A stretch of 64,000 bases of DNA from CALBPI01 sp039027435 (GTDB taxonomy: Bacteria; Pseudomonadota; Gammaproteobacteria; Steroidobacterales; Woeseiaceae), in the NCBI GenBank assembly GCA_039027435.1, contig JBCCKF010000010.1, positions 82,436 through 146,435 on the forward strand, written 5' to 3'. A model generated the notes under the pieces. It did no database searches. It was given only the letters and a program-made list of their open reading frames with translations, and had not been told where the DNA came from. Shown here piece after piece: positions 53,729-63,671 of the stretch (positions within the stretch are counted from its first letter, which is position 1; the number at the start of each line of letters is the position of its first letter). A program made the position numbers and the translations under genes.

Positions 53729-55333
53729 GTGGCTTTGATTGGCACTTACAATTGGAATCCGGTGGGCGAGTCGATGTGGTCCATCGTTACACGTCTAGCT
53801 CAACGGAATTATCTGACTTGGGTGGAAATTCGACGCCTATTCGGATCCAAGGATCTACAGTCTTTCAAGACAGCCAAAACACAGAGCGCCGACGTCCCAC
53901 ACAACTTCGCCATTCCAGGGCTGTGCATCAGCACGGGCTGGGACTTGAATGCTCTGCCGACCTCATTTTCGCGAGAGTATCGACCACCATGGTTACGCGA
54001 GGACCTAAGCGCAACACGTATCAGCGAGCGTCTTAGGATTTGTCCAACGTGCGTGAAAGAGGGTTCTCACTGGATCACTCACCAGTTGATCGATTGGGTC
54101 CGTTGCCCAATACACAAAGAGCCTCTGGTGACGTGTTGCCCAAAATGCGGCAACGAGCTCGACGAGTTCTTGATTTCCAATGTGATCGCGGATCGGCCAG
54201 GACAGTGTGCGAACTGCGGTGAACTAGTGTTCGATTCGCGTGCGGTGAGTCACACATCGCAGTCAGCACGGCTGACAATCATTAGCGAGTATCGCGAGTG
54301 GCTCAATCAGGTTGATCGAGAGTTCAGGAGAGACACGGGTCGGCATAGATGGCTAACCGGACCGGCGACGACATCCGAGCTTGTACATCTGCACAAGTTG
54401 ATTCCAGGGCCTTCCTGGCTCAACGGAACGCTTGCGCACGGTAGTCGCATTAGTAAGACGAGCTGGGAATGGCGCGGGGAGTCTTTGCGACCGGCTCGCG
54501 GCGTTCGAGCCTATTTTTTGCCAGCACCGCCTAAACCAAATCCCTATCGCCTCGATCCATACAGCTCGGGCAGGCCGGCAATCATTTACGACTTCAGGCG
54601 CTACCTCTCGAATGGTGTTCGAGAACACTGCAATCGGATTTACGAGCTTTTCGAAGTATCTTCGAGCTACTCTGGGGTACAGGAATGGTCTCCGAATGAA
54701 ACCTTAATTCAGTTCGGAGAATCTGTGAACGCGTCAGATACAGCGTTTGAACTTTGGCGGAGAAGCGTTGACGAGGCGTTTCCAGATCATCATCGATGGG
54801 GCCGGTCTCGCACACCCGTTGATATAGAGGAGCGCTGGCTGTGGCAGTCATGGTGGCGAACGGTCGGGCGTTTGATTTGGTGTCCTGTGAAGTCCCTTAA
54901 GCGGCCCGTTAATGCTGCGTTCGTTAGATGGGCCACTCGAAATTGGCTTAGGCGCGAACTTGAAGAGTACTTTGCGCTCTTTATGGGCGTCGCTTGTCGG
55001 CAGATCGGGGCCGGCTGGATGTCCACCGAGTGGCTAGTCAATCAGACACCAATAGTTGGGAAACCTTCTTTTTGGGTGTACGAAATCACGCCAAAACAGC
55101 TAATAACCATACACGCTCTATCGACCATCGCACCGATTTCGGATTTTTTGGAGCTCAAGAGGTCTGGTTTCATTGGTAACGGTAGGGATTACTTCCGATC
55201 GTTTGAACACCTTAAGCCTCTAATCAATCTGCTTGGAACCCACCCTCATGAACAAAGGGAATGGGAGAAACATTGGCAAGTGACTCGGCAAAGGCTTGAC
55301 GGTGCAGGTAGCCGCTGTCAAATCGACGTATGA
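53729..55333 (+). CDS. tniQ: TniQ/TnsD-like target-selection protein
   Basis: 534 residues from GTG 53729, with AGGGAGG eight bases upstream. N-terminal TniQ domain with zinc-binding positions: Cys105-Cys108 (CPTCVKEGSHW), Cys126/His129 (CPIHKEPL), Cys137-Cys140 (CPKCGNEL) and Cys160-Cys163 (CANCGEL). The long C-terminal part (about residues 200-534) has no CRISPR-type truncation; it looks like a TnsD with its own DNA-binding region, so a fixed chromosomal attachment site is likely. The site is not identifiable here. Confidence 0.9.
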   Translation: MALIGTYNWNPVGESMWSIVTRLAQRNYLTWVEIRRLFGSKDLQSFKTAKTQSADVPHNFAIPGLCISTGWDLNALPTSFSREYRPPWLREDLSATRISERLRICPTCVKEGSHWITHQLIDWVRCPIHKEPLVTCCPKCGNELDEFLISNVIADRPGQCANCGELVFDSRAVSHTSQSARLTIISEYREWLNQVDREFRRDTGRHRWLTGPATTSELVHLHKLIPGPSWLNGTLAHGSRISKTSWEWRGESLRPARGVRAYFLPAPPKPNPYRLDPYSSGRPAIIYDFRRYLSNGVREHCNRIYELFEVSSSYSGVQEWSPNETLIQFGESVNASDTAFELWRRSVDEAFPDHHRWGRSRTPVDIEERWLWQSWWRTVGRLIWCPVKSLKRPVNAAFVRWATRNWLRRELEEYFALFMGVACRQIGAGWMSTEWLVNQTPIVGKPSFWVYEITPKQLITIHALSTIAPISDFLELKRSGFIGNGRDYFRSFEHLKPLINLLGTHPHEQREWEKHWQVTRQRLDGAGSRCQIDV

Positions 55334-56059
55334 ATCTATCTCGTTGCGTGCCGGACGACACAGTGGACGGCGCGCCTAGTCACTGTCGCCTACTGCCGGC
55401 CCCGATAGAACGCGAATACGCCGCCAGCCACGTCTTTCACCTCAGCGAGAATCGATCATCTCCTGCGATCAGGCTAAGCAACGAATAACGGCTCTGTCAC
55501 CACAACAGTCCGTCTGCACTAGACGCCTCTGTCGATTATTGGGAAAAGTGCGGTATACAGGCGCACTTCAACGTACTGCGAAATCAAGATGCACTGCCAA
55601 TCTCTCGACTTTCTTTTTGTCAGCGATCCACTGGGGCACGAAAGGCTGATTTGGACCAGAGACCTCATACGAACTCCGGTTACTTGAGCCGCGCTATCGG
55701 ACGAGTAGGCACGCGCAAGGTGTCGAAAATAGCAACGACTGGAGACCCAAGAAGCTCCACAATACATCGAGATATTCGACTTCGAAGTAATTATTGTCGA
55801 AGTTACGGGTAGTTTTTATTTAGACATGAATATGTGAAATCTTTCGTAATTTCCGTCACTTGAATTCAATTGAAAGACGCACTCTACGTGTAAAACTCCT
55901 TCCTTTTGGTCGCACAAGGTCGAAATATCACAGAAATAGCACTTGCACACGCAATCGAGATCAAGTCTGCTCCTCGAAGAGCGTTGATGTAAGGCGTTAC
56001 TTACAGACTAAATCGTTTTTCTTGAACGATGCGGGTGAACCTACACGGAAGTTTTGTCT
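55334..56059. other. Sparse region after tniQ
   Basis: About 730 bases without a convincing gene. Three similar GTCGAA tracts (55722, 55796, 55920) and one inverted ATTTGGACC (55649) are visible, and a 7-bp inverted repeat ACTTCGA/TCGAAGT (55779-55803). A 67-codon frame at 55860-56063 has no family resemblance and only a TTG start. Could be decayed cargo. Confidence 0.45.
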
Positions 56060-56230
56060 ATGAATCCAGACTTTTTGGGCACACTGCTCGTTACTGATGG
56101 GTTGCGAAATATCCCTGCACAAATCCTGCTCCCGTCTAACCATGGAGTGTTCTCCGGTGACCAAAGGGCCGACAAGCGGCCCGAATTGGGGACACGAGAT
56201 CACTATTGTTTCCAGCTCTTCTTTCTCTAA
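56060..56230 (+). CDS. Small ORF of unknown function (56 residues)
   Basis: ATG 56060 with GGAAG eight bases upstream, ending TAA 56230. The predicted protein (LGTLLVTDGLRNIPAQILLP, then a polar, aromatic-rich end) looks protein-like but I recognise no family. It might be a short cargo gene or the tail of a decayed one. Low confidence. Confidence 0.3.
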   Translation: MNPDFLGTLLVTDGLRNIPAQILLPSNHGVFSGDQRADKRPELGTRDHYCFQLFFL

Positions 56231-56353
56231 CGCGGTTAAAGCTCAAACGCGTTTTTGTCGCACGGAATTGACTTCATTTGTCTCTGGACACTCGTGTCAA
56301 TTACAGCGATTGGTTTTTGAATTGGTATCAGACTATTTTCGATGGAGTCAAAG

Positions 56354-59300
56354 ATGACAGAGTCGATTGTTCGTATTTTCTTGTTTGTTTCTCTGTCGTT
56401 TGTTCTGGCGAGTCTCACGTCGCCCGCAGCAGCGTCATCCGTAGCCGTTGGTGGACTCCAAGGCGAAGCGTCGGTTGACCAAACCGGTGCAGCCAACTAT
56501 CGAATTCCTGTCCTAGTTCCAAAAGGCACCGCGGGGATGCAGCCAGAACTCGCGCTACTCTACAGTTCCCGAAATCAGGATGGGCACCTGGGGATGGGGT
56601 GGTCTGTTTCTGGTCTGTCTGCCATAACGCGATGTCCTCGAACAATTGCTCAGGACAATGTCTTGGGGTTCGTGAACTACGATACGAACGATCGGTTTTG
56701 CCTAGATGGGCAAAGGTTGATGCTTGAGAATCATGCAGCGACATATGGTGCAAACAACACCTGGCACAGAACCGAAATTGAAAGTTTCCAACGCGTGAAG
56801 AGTGTCGGCGGATCTCAGGCTTCTCCTCAATACTTTGTCGTACAGGACAAAGCCGGCCTCACCCGATATTACGGAAAGAATGGTCCGACGGGTTCGTCGG
56901 ATGGCTATATAAACGTAGCGGGTAGCACGAGCACTACATTGAATAGCTATGCTGCTGTGTGGGCGGTTGCGAGGATAGAAGATAAGCACGGCAACTACAT
57001 CCGTTTTACCTATGACGAGAACAGCAGTTCTGGCGAATACAAAATCGCGAACATCTACTATTACAATAAAAACAGTGTCCAGATGGGGCGTATCGCATTT
57101 GAATACTCTTCTCGGCCCGACATCACGATCGGATACGGACGGCAAGGCTCGGACTCAAGACTTTCATTCCTTCTCTCTAAGCTAAGTGTCTACGGACGAA
57201 GCGCGCTAGTTCGGCAGTACCGTTTATCCTATGGAAACTCGCCTCATTCGGGCGTCAGTCGCCTAGAGGAAGTGAAGTTGTGCTCCGGTAGCTCTGGGTC
57301 AGCGGCTTGCTTTGCGCCGCTATCGCTAGATTGGGAAGATGGCGAGGAAGGGTTTCATACGGGAGCTGCTGACCTTACATGGCCTGCAAATGAATCTAAT
57401 CGTTACCTGGATATGAATGGCGACGGACGCACCGATGTCGTACTGACCGATGGTGGCTTCATCAAGCATAAACTTGGCGGCGGATCTAATTTCGTAACCT
57501 CGGCGAACGTTTCGAATGGGTATCGACTAAAATATGCACTCCCGTTTGATCATAATCGAGACGGGTTGCAGGATCTTTTGATCGCTAATGATAATGGTTG
57601 GTGGTATGTGCTGCGCTCTACGGGCAGCGGCTTCGTTATTCAGAGCCTCAGCATCCCGCATCAAAACAGTTATGACGATTCCCCAACGCTGGTCGATCTT
57701 GATAGCGATGGCCATCAAGACCTCGTAATGAAGTCGTCCGACCGCTTGAAATACGTACTGAGCGGTGGACATCCAATCGGCACGCAAAGCTTCAACCGAA
57801 CAGTGGTTACGACCAATTTTACGATTGATCGAGATCAGAAACTCTATCCGATGGAGTATGACGGAACACCAGGTCCAGAGCTGTTCGTGACAAACGAAGG
57901 CTGCGTTGTTTCCAGCGGTGGAGGCGGCGGTGGTGGTGGTGGAGGCGGTGGCGGTCCAGGGGGTGGCATGTTGCTACAGCAGATGGCGACCAACAGTGGA
58001 TCCACTGACTCTTTGACACTCGATAATAGTGCCAACACTCAGAGCGGATCCTCTACGACAACGTGCACGGGTACAGCAGGAATTTTAGATTGGTCCGGGG
58101 CTGGCTTTGTTGATGTTCCTGGGGCACCCGTCGTAAGAGATGCATTGGTGTTAGACATTAACAGTGATGGATTATCTGATATCGCGACTCGTGAAATGGA
58201 TCTCACCGACGGCAACAAGCAAAAATGGGATATCCACCTAAACAAAGGCGGAACACTTCAACACTTCGATACGAACAGGCACGATCGCGATATCGATAAG
58301 CATCAGGTACTTGACTACAACCTCGATGGTAAAGCAGACCTCATGTATGCGGGTGGAACGTATTTCGAGGTGCTTTACGAGCGTAATGGCCAGATCTACT
58401 CGGAAGTTACTGGCGTTCCTCGAAGTCAGAGCGGATATATCACGGCTGATATAAACGGAGACGGCCTCACTGATCTTATGTATCTATCTGGATCATCGAA
58501 CCCGAACTGGAATCGTTGGACCCACAAAGGCAAGAAGGCAGACTTGCTCACCGATGTCACAGATGGCCTTGGCAAGAAAATACAGTTTATCCATGGCAAC
58601 ACCTCTGATCTTCGGTTTGCGGATCGGCTCTATTCAGGCCACATGAGCGGAGGTGCAAGTGCGAGCTCATCGTCTATTAATGACTTCCAAGGTCCTCTCT
58701 ACGTCGTTGAGTCAGTCATTACAGATAGTGGTTACATAACAGCAGGTTTGCTTTCCAAGATCATCACAACATATAGCTACGGTGGCGGGAAGGTACACAT
58801 AAATGGGCGCGGATTCTTGGGCTTTCATAAGGTTCAGACTAAGAATTCCAACTCGCCGATAAAAACTGTCAACTACCACAACCAAACCTTTCCTTACACG
58901 GGCATGGTCACCCAGGCGGATCAGTTCGTTGGCGATGCACCAATCAAGACGATCGCTGAAGTCCAAATAAGCGACTATTTGAGCGCCTGTTTTTCAAGCT
59001 CCAGCTCATACGATGAGGGGTGCTACGAGCAAGCTCTGCAAAACAATCAGTTGCTCAGCCCAGGTCCAACCTGGTTACTCACGCGCGAAACGTACACGCC
59101 AGCACAAAAAACTCTGGGTCAGGGCCTCGCACAGCGATTCTTTCCGTTCAATGCATCTGTTCTTCACAGGGCTTTTAAGTATCGTTCGAGTGTTGAACTC
59201 AAACGTGTCGCGACGACGAATTGGTACGACAACTGGGGCAATCCCACCCGCATCTTAGTTGAAACGAGTAATCCAGCAGGCGGAGAACTTCATACGATTG

Positions 59301-62300
59301 ATACCGTAAATACTTGGCAGAACTGGAGTGATTCCCGATGGTGTTTGAGTCGGTTGTACGGTGCCTCTGTTACGCATACTGCTCACAGATATCTTGCTTC
59401 CAATCCGGAACCGACGACTGAAGTGCGCAAGAGTCGTTTCGACTACAACGCGTCACACTGTCAACTCGATATGGAGGAATCCCAGTACCACGTCGCGGCA
59501 GAGCGCCTAAGGAAAGAATACGGCTTTGATACTTACGGCAACCGAATTTCCACAACAATCACTGGAGGTGTTGGAGCGACGCTGATCACCTCGGCGACCC
59601 CGACTGTGACCTACGACCCACACGGTCAGTACCCCGTCGCAGAGACAAATGCACTCGGCCATACCGTAGCCACGAGCTGGCACTACGATTTCGGTGTGAA
59701 AACAACTATTACTGACGTCAATGGATATACATCCACAAACACCTACGATACGTTCGGCCGCCTCAACCGATCGACTGCACCGAACTCGTCCTATTCAGAC
59801 GTTGACCGTTTCTGGTGCACCGACAACCAGTGCAAGGCACCAGGAGGCCGAGCCGTGTATCGGATTAAAACGAGCGAGTCGAGCGGCGCTGAGTCTTGGA
59901 AGGAGTTTGACTTGCTAGACCGGGAGATCATGGCGTACCAGACGGGTTTCGATGGCACCAAGGTCATGGTGCAAAAACGATACGACGATCTCGGCCATGA
60001 ATATGCGGTAACAGCGCCCTATTATGAGGGTAGCGGCACGATTTGCTGGTCAACAAAAGAATATGACGGCATGAATAGGGTAATCGCAGAGTATTCTTAC
60101 CTGCATGAGTCACAGTGCACATCAAGCGAGCCAGCAGCGCCAAACGCGAACATGGCTACTATCTATGCGTTTGGCCGGGTCACGAGCTACGACTACGATG
60201 GATTCAAAACCACTGCAACCGATCCTCAGGGTCGAGAAATAGAGCGTGTTCGAAGTGTAGCGAATCGACTACGTTCTGTGTCCGAATGGGACGGCAGCAA
60301 CAAAATCACGACTCAGTACGACTATAGTGCTGTGGGCGAAACCTCACTAGTTATTGACGACCACGCCAATGAGACTCGCATAACTTATGACGGTAATGGG
60401 CATAAGAATTGGATGGATGACCCGGACATGGGTGTTTGGACCTATGTTACAGACCCTAAGGGGCGGCTACGTTCCCAGACTGACGCAATGAGTCAAACGG
60501 TCACGATGAGCTACGATAAGCTGGATCGAATGATTTCCCGCAGCGAGCCTGAGGGTACGACCACTTGGGAATACGATATCGTTCTTAATGCGGGAACGTG
60601 TCAATCGCAGATCGGTCGCCTCACGCGGGTGCAGCGGTCAGACGGTTTTGAGGAACAGTATTGCTATCGACACACGAGCAACTTTTTCGGTCGACTGCAT
60701 TGGATCAATCGATCGGTTAACAACGGGCCCTTAAAGCAAGTCGCGTACTACTACGACTCGCAAGGGCGGCTGTCTGTAACGATGTATCCGTCGGTTAAGG
60801 ACGGCTCAAATAGCTGGGAATACCGTCCAAGAACGCGACACCAATACAACGGTAGAGGATTCTATTTCCATACCCGAGAAGAGCTAAGGCAGCCAAACGC
60901 AACCTATATTGCCGGTCAAGAGCTGTATCGCGTCCTAGCGCTTGATCCATTCGGTAACGTTCTTAGTGCGAGGAAAGGAGGAGTCGTCGAAGAGACCAAC
61001 GAATATGACCTAGCCACCGGTGTGGTAGACCGACGATCTGCAGGCTCTTCGGCTTCGGGCAACCAATATTCAGGTCTGATGGATATGCTCTATGGCTGGG
61101 ACGTTGTTGGCAATCTCACCGACCGTATTGATGCGAAACGTGCTTTAGCGGAGTCGTTTGAGTATGACGAACTCAATCGTCTTCAGACCGTCAATTTTTT
61201 CGCTGGGCAAAGCAACACATCAGGTTCGCCTACATTCTCAAGAAATCATACCTACGACGATCTAGGAAACATCCTTCAAAAGGGGCAATACACAAATTAC
61301 ACGATGTGGTCGAATATGCCGCATGCAGTTAGAACCGTAAATACCTCGGCTGGACAGCGAACCTACAACTACAACAATAATGGAAATCTGGTTTCTGTGA
61401 CGGGCGGCGGCGCATCTCGAACTGTCAGTTGGACAAGTTACGACAAGCCATCGTCGATTTACAAGAGCCAAAACTCTTATTCGACGTTTACCTACGGGCC
61501 AGATCGGACCCGTGTGCTACAGACTTCGCGAAGCGGTACGACCGACACCTCTACAACGCACTATTGGTTCGGTTTGCTCGACACTACCGTTAAAAGAGAT
61601 GCTTCAAACAACGAGATTAGTCGAGAAAATCTGTGGTACGTGCCGACACCTTCGGGGAACGTTGTCGCAACAATAAAAACAACGGCGCAAAACCTCAACA
61701 CTGGCAAGAAGATCCGATACTTACTTCGAGACCACCAAGGATCTGTCGTGGGCATCGTCAACGAAGTCGGACAAGAAATGGAAGCATATGCTTACGATCC
61801 TTGGGGCAAGCGCAGAGCTGCGACTAATTGGAATGATTGGGCCGTCGGCTCGTTCATGGCGAAACCGTATCTTGCACGGGGCTATACCGGACACGAGCAT
61901 CTCGACCAACTCGGTCTCATACATATGAATGGTAGGGTATACGACCCAGAGCTTGGACGATTCCTATCCGCCGATCCTCATGTGCAGTTCCCAGAGAGTA
62001 CGCAGGGGTATAACCGGTATGCGTATGTGGGTAACAACCCCATGAGTTATACAGATCCGAGCGGGTTCTTTATTGCAACCCTTGCCGTAGCGGCAAAGGC
62101 GTACCTGGCCACCTCCGGAAAAAAATTCCTGGGTTCTTTCGTCGTAGGATTTTTGACGAGCGGCGGGGATGTGACGGCGGGACTCCTGACGGCTGCGAGC
62201 GGCGGTACTATGAAACTGGTCAACGGGGTTGCATCAGGTATTAAGAACCAAGGGTTGAGGTTAGCGGTAAAGGCGGTCGGCGCGGCAGCTATTCAAGGTG

Positions 62301-63025
62301 CTAGAACCCGCGCCAGCGGTGGACGATTCGGAGATGGCGCTCTCAACGGATTCGCATCTAAACTCCTGATACCCGAGGGAATGGATTTTGGAAACGATGG
62401 CCGCAACTTGGCTGTGACGGCGGTGATCGGCGGGACCATGTCCGCAATTGGCGGAGGAAAATTCGCAAATGGGGCGGTCAGCACCGTGATGGTGTTTGCG
62501 ATTGATGGTGTTTCTTCAAGCGGCCCTACCACCAGTAAACCGGAAGATTCGCGCGGTATGGAGTATGACCCTGAGGATGAAAATTATCATTACCACGAAT
62601 TTGAGCAGGCTATTTGTACTGTGAATGAGGTCTGTACACTGGAGGCGGTCGCACTCGCAAACAGAATGCATCCCGCTCCCGGATACCTTTCCAATACTAC
62701 TCCCGTTGTAGACGGACAATACGGTGTAGCGGAGCTCGGATATCAAACCAGCATGGATGACTTAGGACCGATAGTTCACTCGGTACCGCGCGACGGTTTT
62801 ACCGTTCGCAACCACACCGTAAAGGGCCATAAGCTTCACCCAGGTTACGTAGAGAGAACAGTTGTTGTGCGAGGAGGGGTTGTGTACATCCGCACCATCG
62901 GGGAAGGCACCGGTCCTTTGGGAGGTGTAAACGATGCGCTCTCGAAACCGTTGTGGAACGGCATAGTCAATAGTCATATCCGATATCGAATTAATCTCGG
63001 ATATCGGAATCAAGGAGCGAGGTAA
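56354..63025 (+). CDS. Secreted SpvB/FG-GAP/RHS-repeat polymorphic toxin
   Basis: 2223 residues from ATG 56354 (GGAG seven bases upstream; ATG 56342 is the alternative). Signal peptide ending TSPAAAS. Order: SpvB-type domain (ALLYSSRNQDGHLGMGWSVSG, residues about 30-320); FG-GAP/VCBS repeats with DxNxDGxxD loops (about 352-700); YD/RHS repeats (about 1000-1830); the RHS core end GRFLSADPHVQFPESTQGYN and DPSGF near 1868-1901. The C-terminal about 320 residues have a GGRFGDGALNGF / GGKFANGAVST linker and a distinct end (from about 2062, HPGYVERTVVVRGGVVYIRT). A 13-Gly run sits at 522-534. It resembles Tc-toxin B/C or Rhs toxins that encapsulate a variable toxic C-terminus; the activity of this one is unknown. 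Confidence 0.88.
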   Translation: MTESIVRIFLFVSLSFVLASLTSPAAASSVAVGGLQGEASVDQTGAANYRIPVLVPKGTAGMQPELALLYSSRNQDGHLGMGWSVSGLSAITRCPRTIAQDNVLGFVNYDTNDRFCLDGQRLMLENHAATYGANNTWHRTEIESFQRVKSVGGSQASPQYFVVQDKAGLTRYYGKNGPTGSSDGYINVAGSTSTTLNSYAAVWAVARIEDKHGNYIRFTYDENSSSGEYKIANIYYYNKNSVQMGRIAFEYSSRPDITIGYGRQGSDSRLSFLLSKLSVYGRSALVRQYRLSYGNSPHSGVSRLEEVKLCSGSSGSAACFAPLSLDWEDGEEGFHTGAADLTWPANESNRYLDMNGDGRTDVVLTDGGFIKHKLGGGSNFVTSANVSNGYRLKYALPFDHNRDGLQDLLIANDNGWWYVLRSTGSGFVIQSLSIPHQNSYDDSPTLVDLDSDGHQDLVMKSSDRLKYVLSGGHPIGTQSFNRTVVTTNFTIDRDQKLYPMEYDGTPGPELFVTNEGCVVSSGGGGGGGGGGGGGPGGGMLLQQMATNSGSTDSLTLDNSANTQSGSSTTTCTGTAGILDWSGAGFVDVPGAPVVRDALVLDINSDGLSDIATREMDLTDGNKQKWDIHLNKGGTLQHFDTNRHDRDIDKHQVLDYNLDGKADLMYAGGTYFEVLYERNGQIYSEVTGVPRSQSGYITADINGDGLTDLMYLSGSSNPNWNRWTHKGKKADLLTDVTDGLGKKIQFIHGNTSDLRFADRLYSGHMSGGASASSSSINDFQGPLYVVESVITDSGYITAGLLSKIITTYSYGGGKVHINGRGFLGFHKVQTKNSNSPIKTVNYHNQTFPYTGMVTQADQFVGDAPIKTIAEVQISDYLSACFSSSSSYDEGCYEQALQNNQLLSPGPTWLLTRETYTPAQKTLGQGLAQRFFPFNASVLHRAFKYRSSVELKRVATTNWYDNWGNPTRILVETSNPAGGELHTIDTVNTWQNWSDSRWCLSRLYGASVTHTAHRYLASNPEPTTEVRKSRFDYNASHCQLDMEESQYHVAAERLRKEYGFDTYGNRISTTITGGVGATLITSATPTVTYDPHGQYPVAETNALGHTVATSWHYDFGVKTTITDVNGYTSTNTYDTFGRLNRSTAPNSSYSDVDRFWCTDNQCKAPGGRAVYRIKTSESSGAESWKEFDLLDREIMAYQTGFDGTKVMVQKRYDDLGHEYAVTAPYYEGSGTICWSTKEYDGMNRVIAEYSYLHESQCTSSEPAAPNANMATIYAFGRVTSYDYDGFKTTATDPQGREIERVRSVANRLRSVSEWDGSNKITTQYDYSAVGETSLVIDDHANETRITYDGNGHKNWMDDPDMGVWTYVTDPKGRLRSQTDAMSQTVTMSYDKLDRMISRSEPEGTTTWEYDIVLNAGTCQSQIGRLTRVQRSDGFEEQYCYRHTSNFFGRLHWINRSVNNGPLKQVAYYYDSQGRLSVTMYPSVKDGSNSWEYRPRTRHQYNGRGFYFHTREELRQPNATYIAGQELYRVLALDPFGNVLSARKGGVVEETNEYDLATGVVDRRSAGSSASGNQYSGLMDMLYGWDVVGNLTDRIDAKRALAESFEYDELNRLQTVNFFAGQSNTSGSPTFSRNHTYDDLGNILQKGQYTNYTMWSNMPHAVRTVNTSAGQRTYNYNNNGNLVSVTGGGASRTVSWTSYDKPSSIYKSQNSYSTFTYGPDRTRVLQTSRSGTTDTSTTHYWFGLLDTTVKRDASNNEISRENLWYVPTPSGNVVATIKTTAQNLNTGKKIRYLLRDHQGSVVGIVNEVGQEMEAYAYDPWGKRRAATNWNDWAVGSFMAKPYLARGYTGHEHLDQLGLIHMNGRVYDPELGRFLSADPHVQFPESTQGYNRYAYVGNNPMSYTDPSGFFIATLAVAAKAYLATSGKKFLGSFVVGFLTSGGDVTAGLLTAASGGTMKLVNGVASGIKNQGLRLAVKAVGAAAIQGARTRASGGRFGDGALNGFASKLLIPEGMDFGNDGRNLAVTAVIGGTMSAIGGGKFANGAVSTVMVFAIDGVSSSGPTTSKPEDSRGMEYDPEDENYHYHEFEQAICTVNEVCTLEAVALANRMHPAPGYLSNTTPVVDGQYGVAELGYQTSMDDLGPIVHSVPRDGFTVRNHTVKGHKLHPGYVERTVVVRGGVVYIRTIGEGTGPLGGVNDALSKPLWNGIVNSHIRYRINLGYRNQGAR
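57917..57967 (+). repeat. Poly-glycine tract within the RHS gene
   Basis: Thirteen Gly codons, a Pro and three more Gly, encoded mostly by mixed GGT/GGC/GGA codons, followed by a Ser/Thr/Asn-rich stretch of about 40 residues. Interrupts the FG-GAP repeats as a flexible linker. Confidence 0.9.
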
Positions 63026-63030
63026 AACGA

Positions 63031-63483
63031 ATGAGGTTTGGGAAAGTATTTCTAGGCTTAGTTGTGATGGTTCTGGTTACATCGGTGACGTACACGCTCG
63101 TTTCATATCCTCGGGAGCTGTGGACACCCTATTTCGTTTTGGTTTTGGGCGCCGCTTCATTCTATTGCCTCTTCGTGGTGATGCCCCTTTTGACTGTATT
63201 GACTTGGAAAAAATGGAATTCAATCAGTACATTCATCTTCTTACTTGCTGCAGTGACGTTTGCCATCTTTTTCGCGTGGAATGTGATTTCGTATGGTTCC
63301 TCCATCAAATACGTGCAAGGTGGTCAAGTTCTTGTGGAGAACGGTGCGATCACAACCCACGGATACATCGCGAGTCTCCGCGACTCTATCATCACTGCAC
63401 TGATCGGTTCACTCGGCGGCTTGGTGCTGTGGATTTCCGCTATTGGAACTAGGAAGAGAACGGACGGCGACGGAACCGCATGA
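63031..63483 (+). CDS. Four-helix membrane protein, candidate immunity protein
   Basis: 150 residues, starts five bases after the RHS toxin stop with GAGG upstream. Four predicted membrane helices: FGKVFLGLVVMVLVTSV, FVLVLGAASFYCLFVVM, TFIFLLAAVTFAIFFAW and IITALIGSLGGLVLWISAI; the last precedes a basic RKR end. No known family recognised. In polymorphic-toxin loci the gene directly after the toxin usually encodes its immunity factor, so that role is inferred from position; a membrane location would suit a toxin acting at the inner membrane. Confidence 0.6.
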   Translation: MRFGKVFLGLVVMVLVTSVTYTLVSYPRELWTPYFVLVLGAASFYCLFVVMPLLTVLTWKKWNSISTFIFLLAAVTFAIFFAWNVISYGSSIKYVQGGQVLVENGAITTHGYIASLRDSIITALIGSLGGLVLWISAIGTRKRTDGDGTA

Positions 63484-63671
63484 GTTCGAATCCCAGGGCA
63501 CTTTACTGATTGGATTGAGAGATAATGAATCGCAGCGGAACTCTGCTAATGGTTTTTCCTTCGCGGCTCTAGTGCTGTCTTTTGGTATGGATAGGGATCC
63601 GAGGGACAACTACTTAACGCTTTGCGAAAGACTAAATGAAAGCGAAACTCACGTGTTTGAATGAGAGCGAA

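Larger units (their letters stand above)
48774..55333 (+). mobile_element. Tn7-like transposon core (ends not resolved)
   Basis: Operon tnsA-like x2, tnsB, tnsC, tniQ with the upstream regulatory/end region. It is a complete Tn7-type machinery: endonuclease, DDE transposase, AAA+ regulator, target selector. The coordinates cover the recognisable core only. Cargo probably extends to the right (RHS toxin region) and the XRE gene may also be inside. No cas genes or CRISPR array are seen, so it is not a CRISPR-associated transposon in what is visible. Confidence 0.8.

Noticed and set aside
55779..55822. ACTTCGA/TCGAAGT repeat followed by a T-rich run as a terminator
   Set aside because: The stem is only 7 bp with an 11-base loop, and it lies 450 bases after tniQ.
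55860..56063. 67-codon frame before the small ORF, ending in an ATGA overlap with it
   Set aside because: Weak TTG start without a ribosome site, basic low-quality protein and no family resemblance.
48774..56353. A CRISPR array or Cas gene belonging to a CRISPR-associated transposon
   Set aside because: No regularly spaced repeats of 25-40 bases and no cas-like protein; TniQ is long, as in site-specific elements.
63484..63515. GTTCGAATCCC resembling a tRNA T-arm just after the membrane protein gene
   Set aside because: The flanking bases do not pair to form the T-stem, and no acceptor, D or anticodon arms are found.
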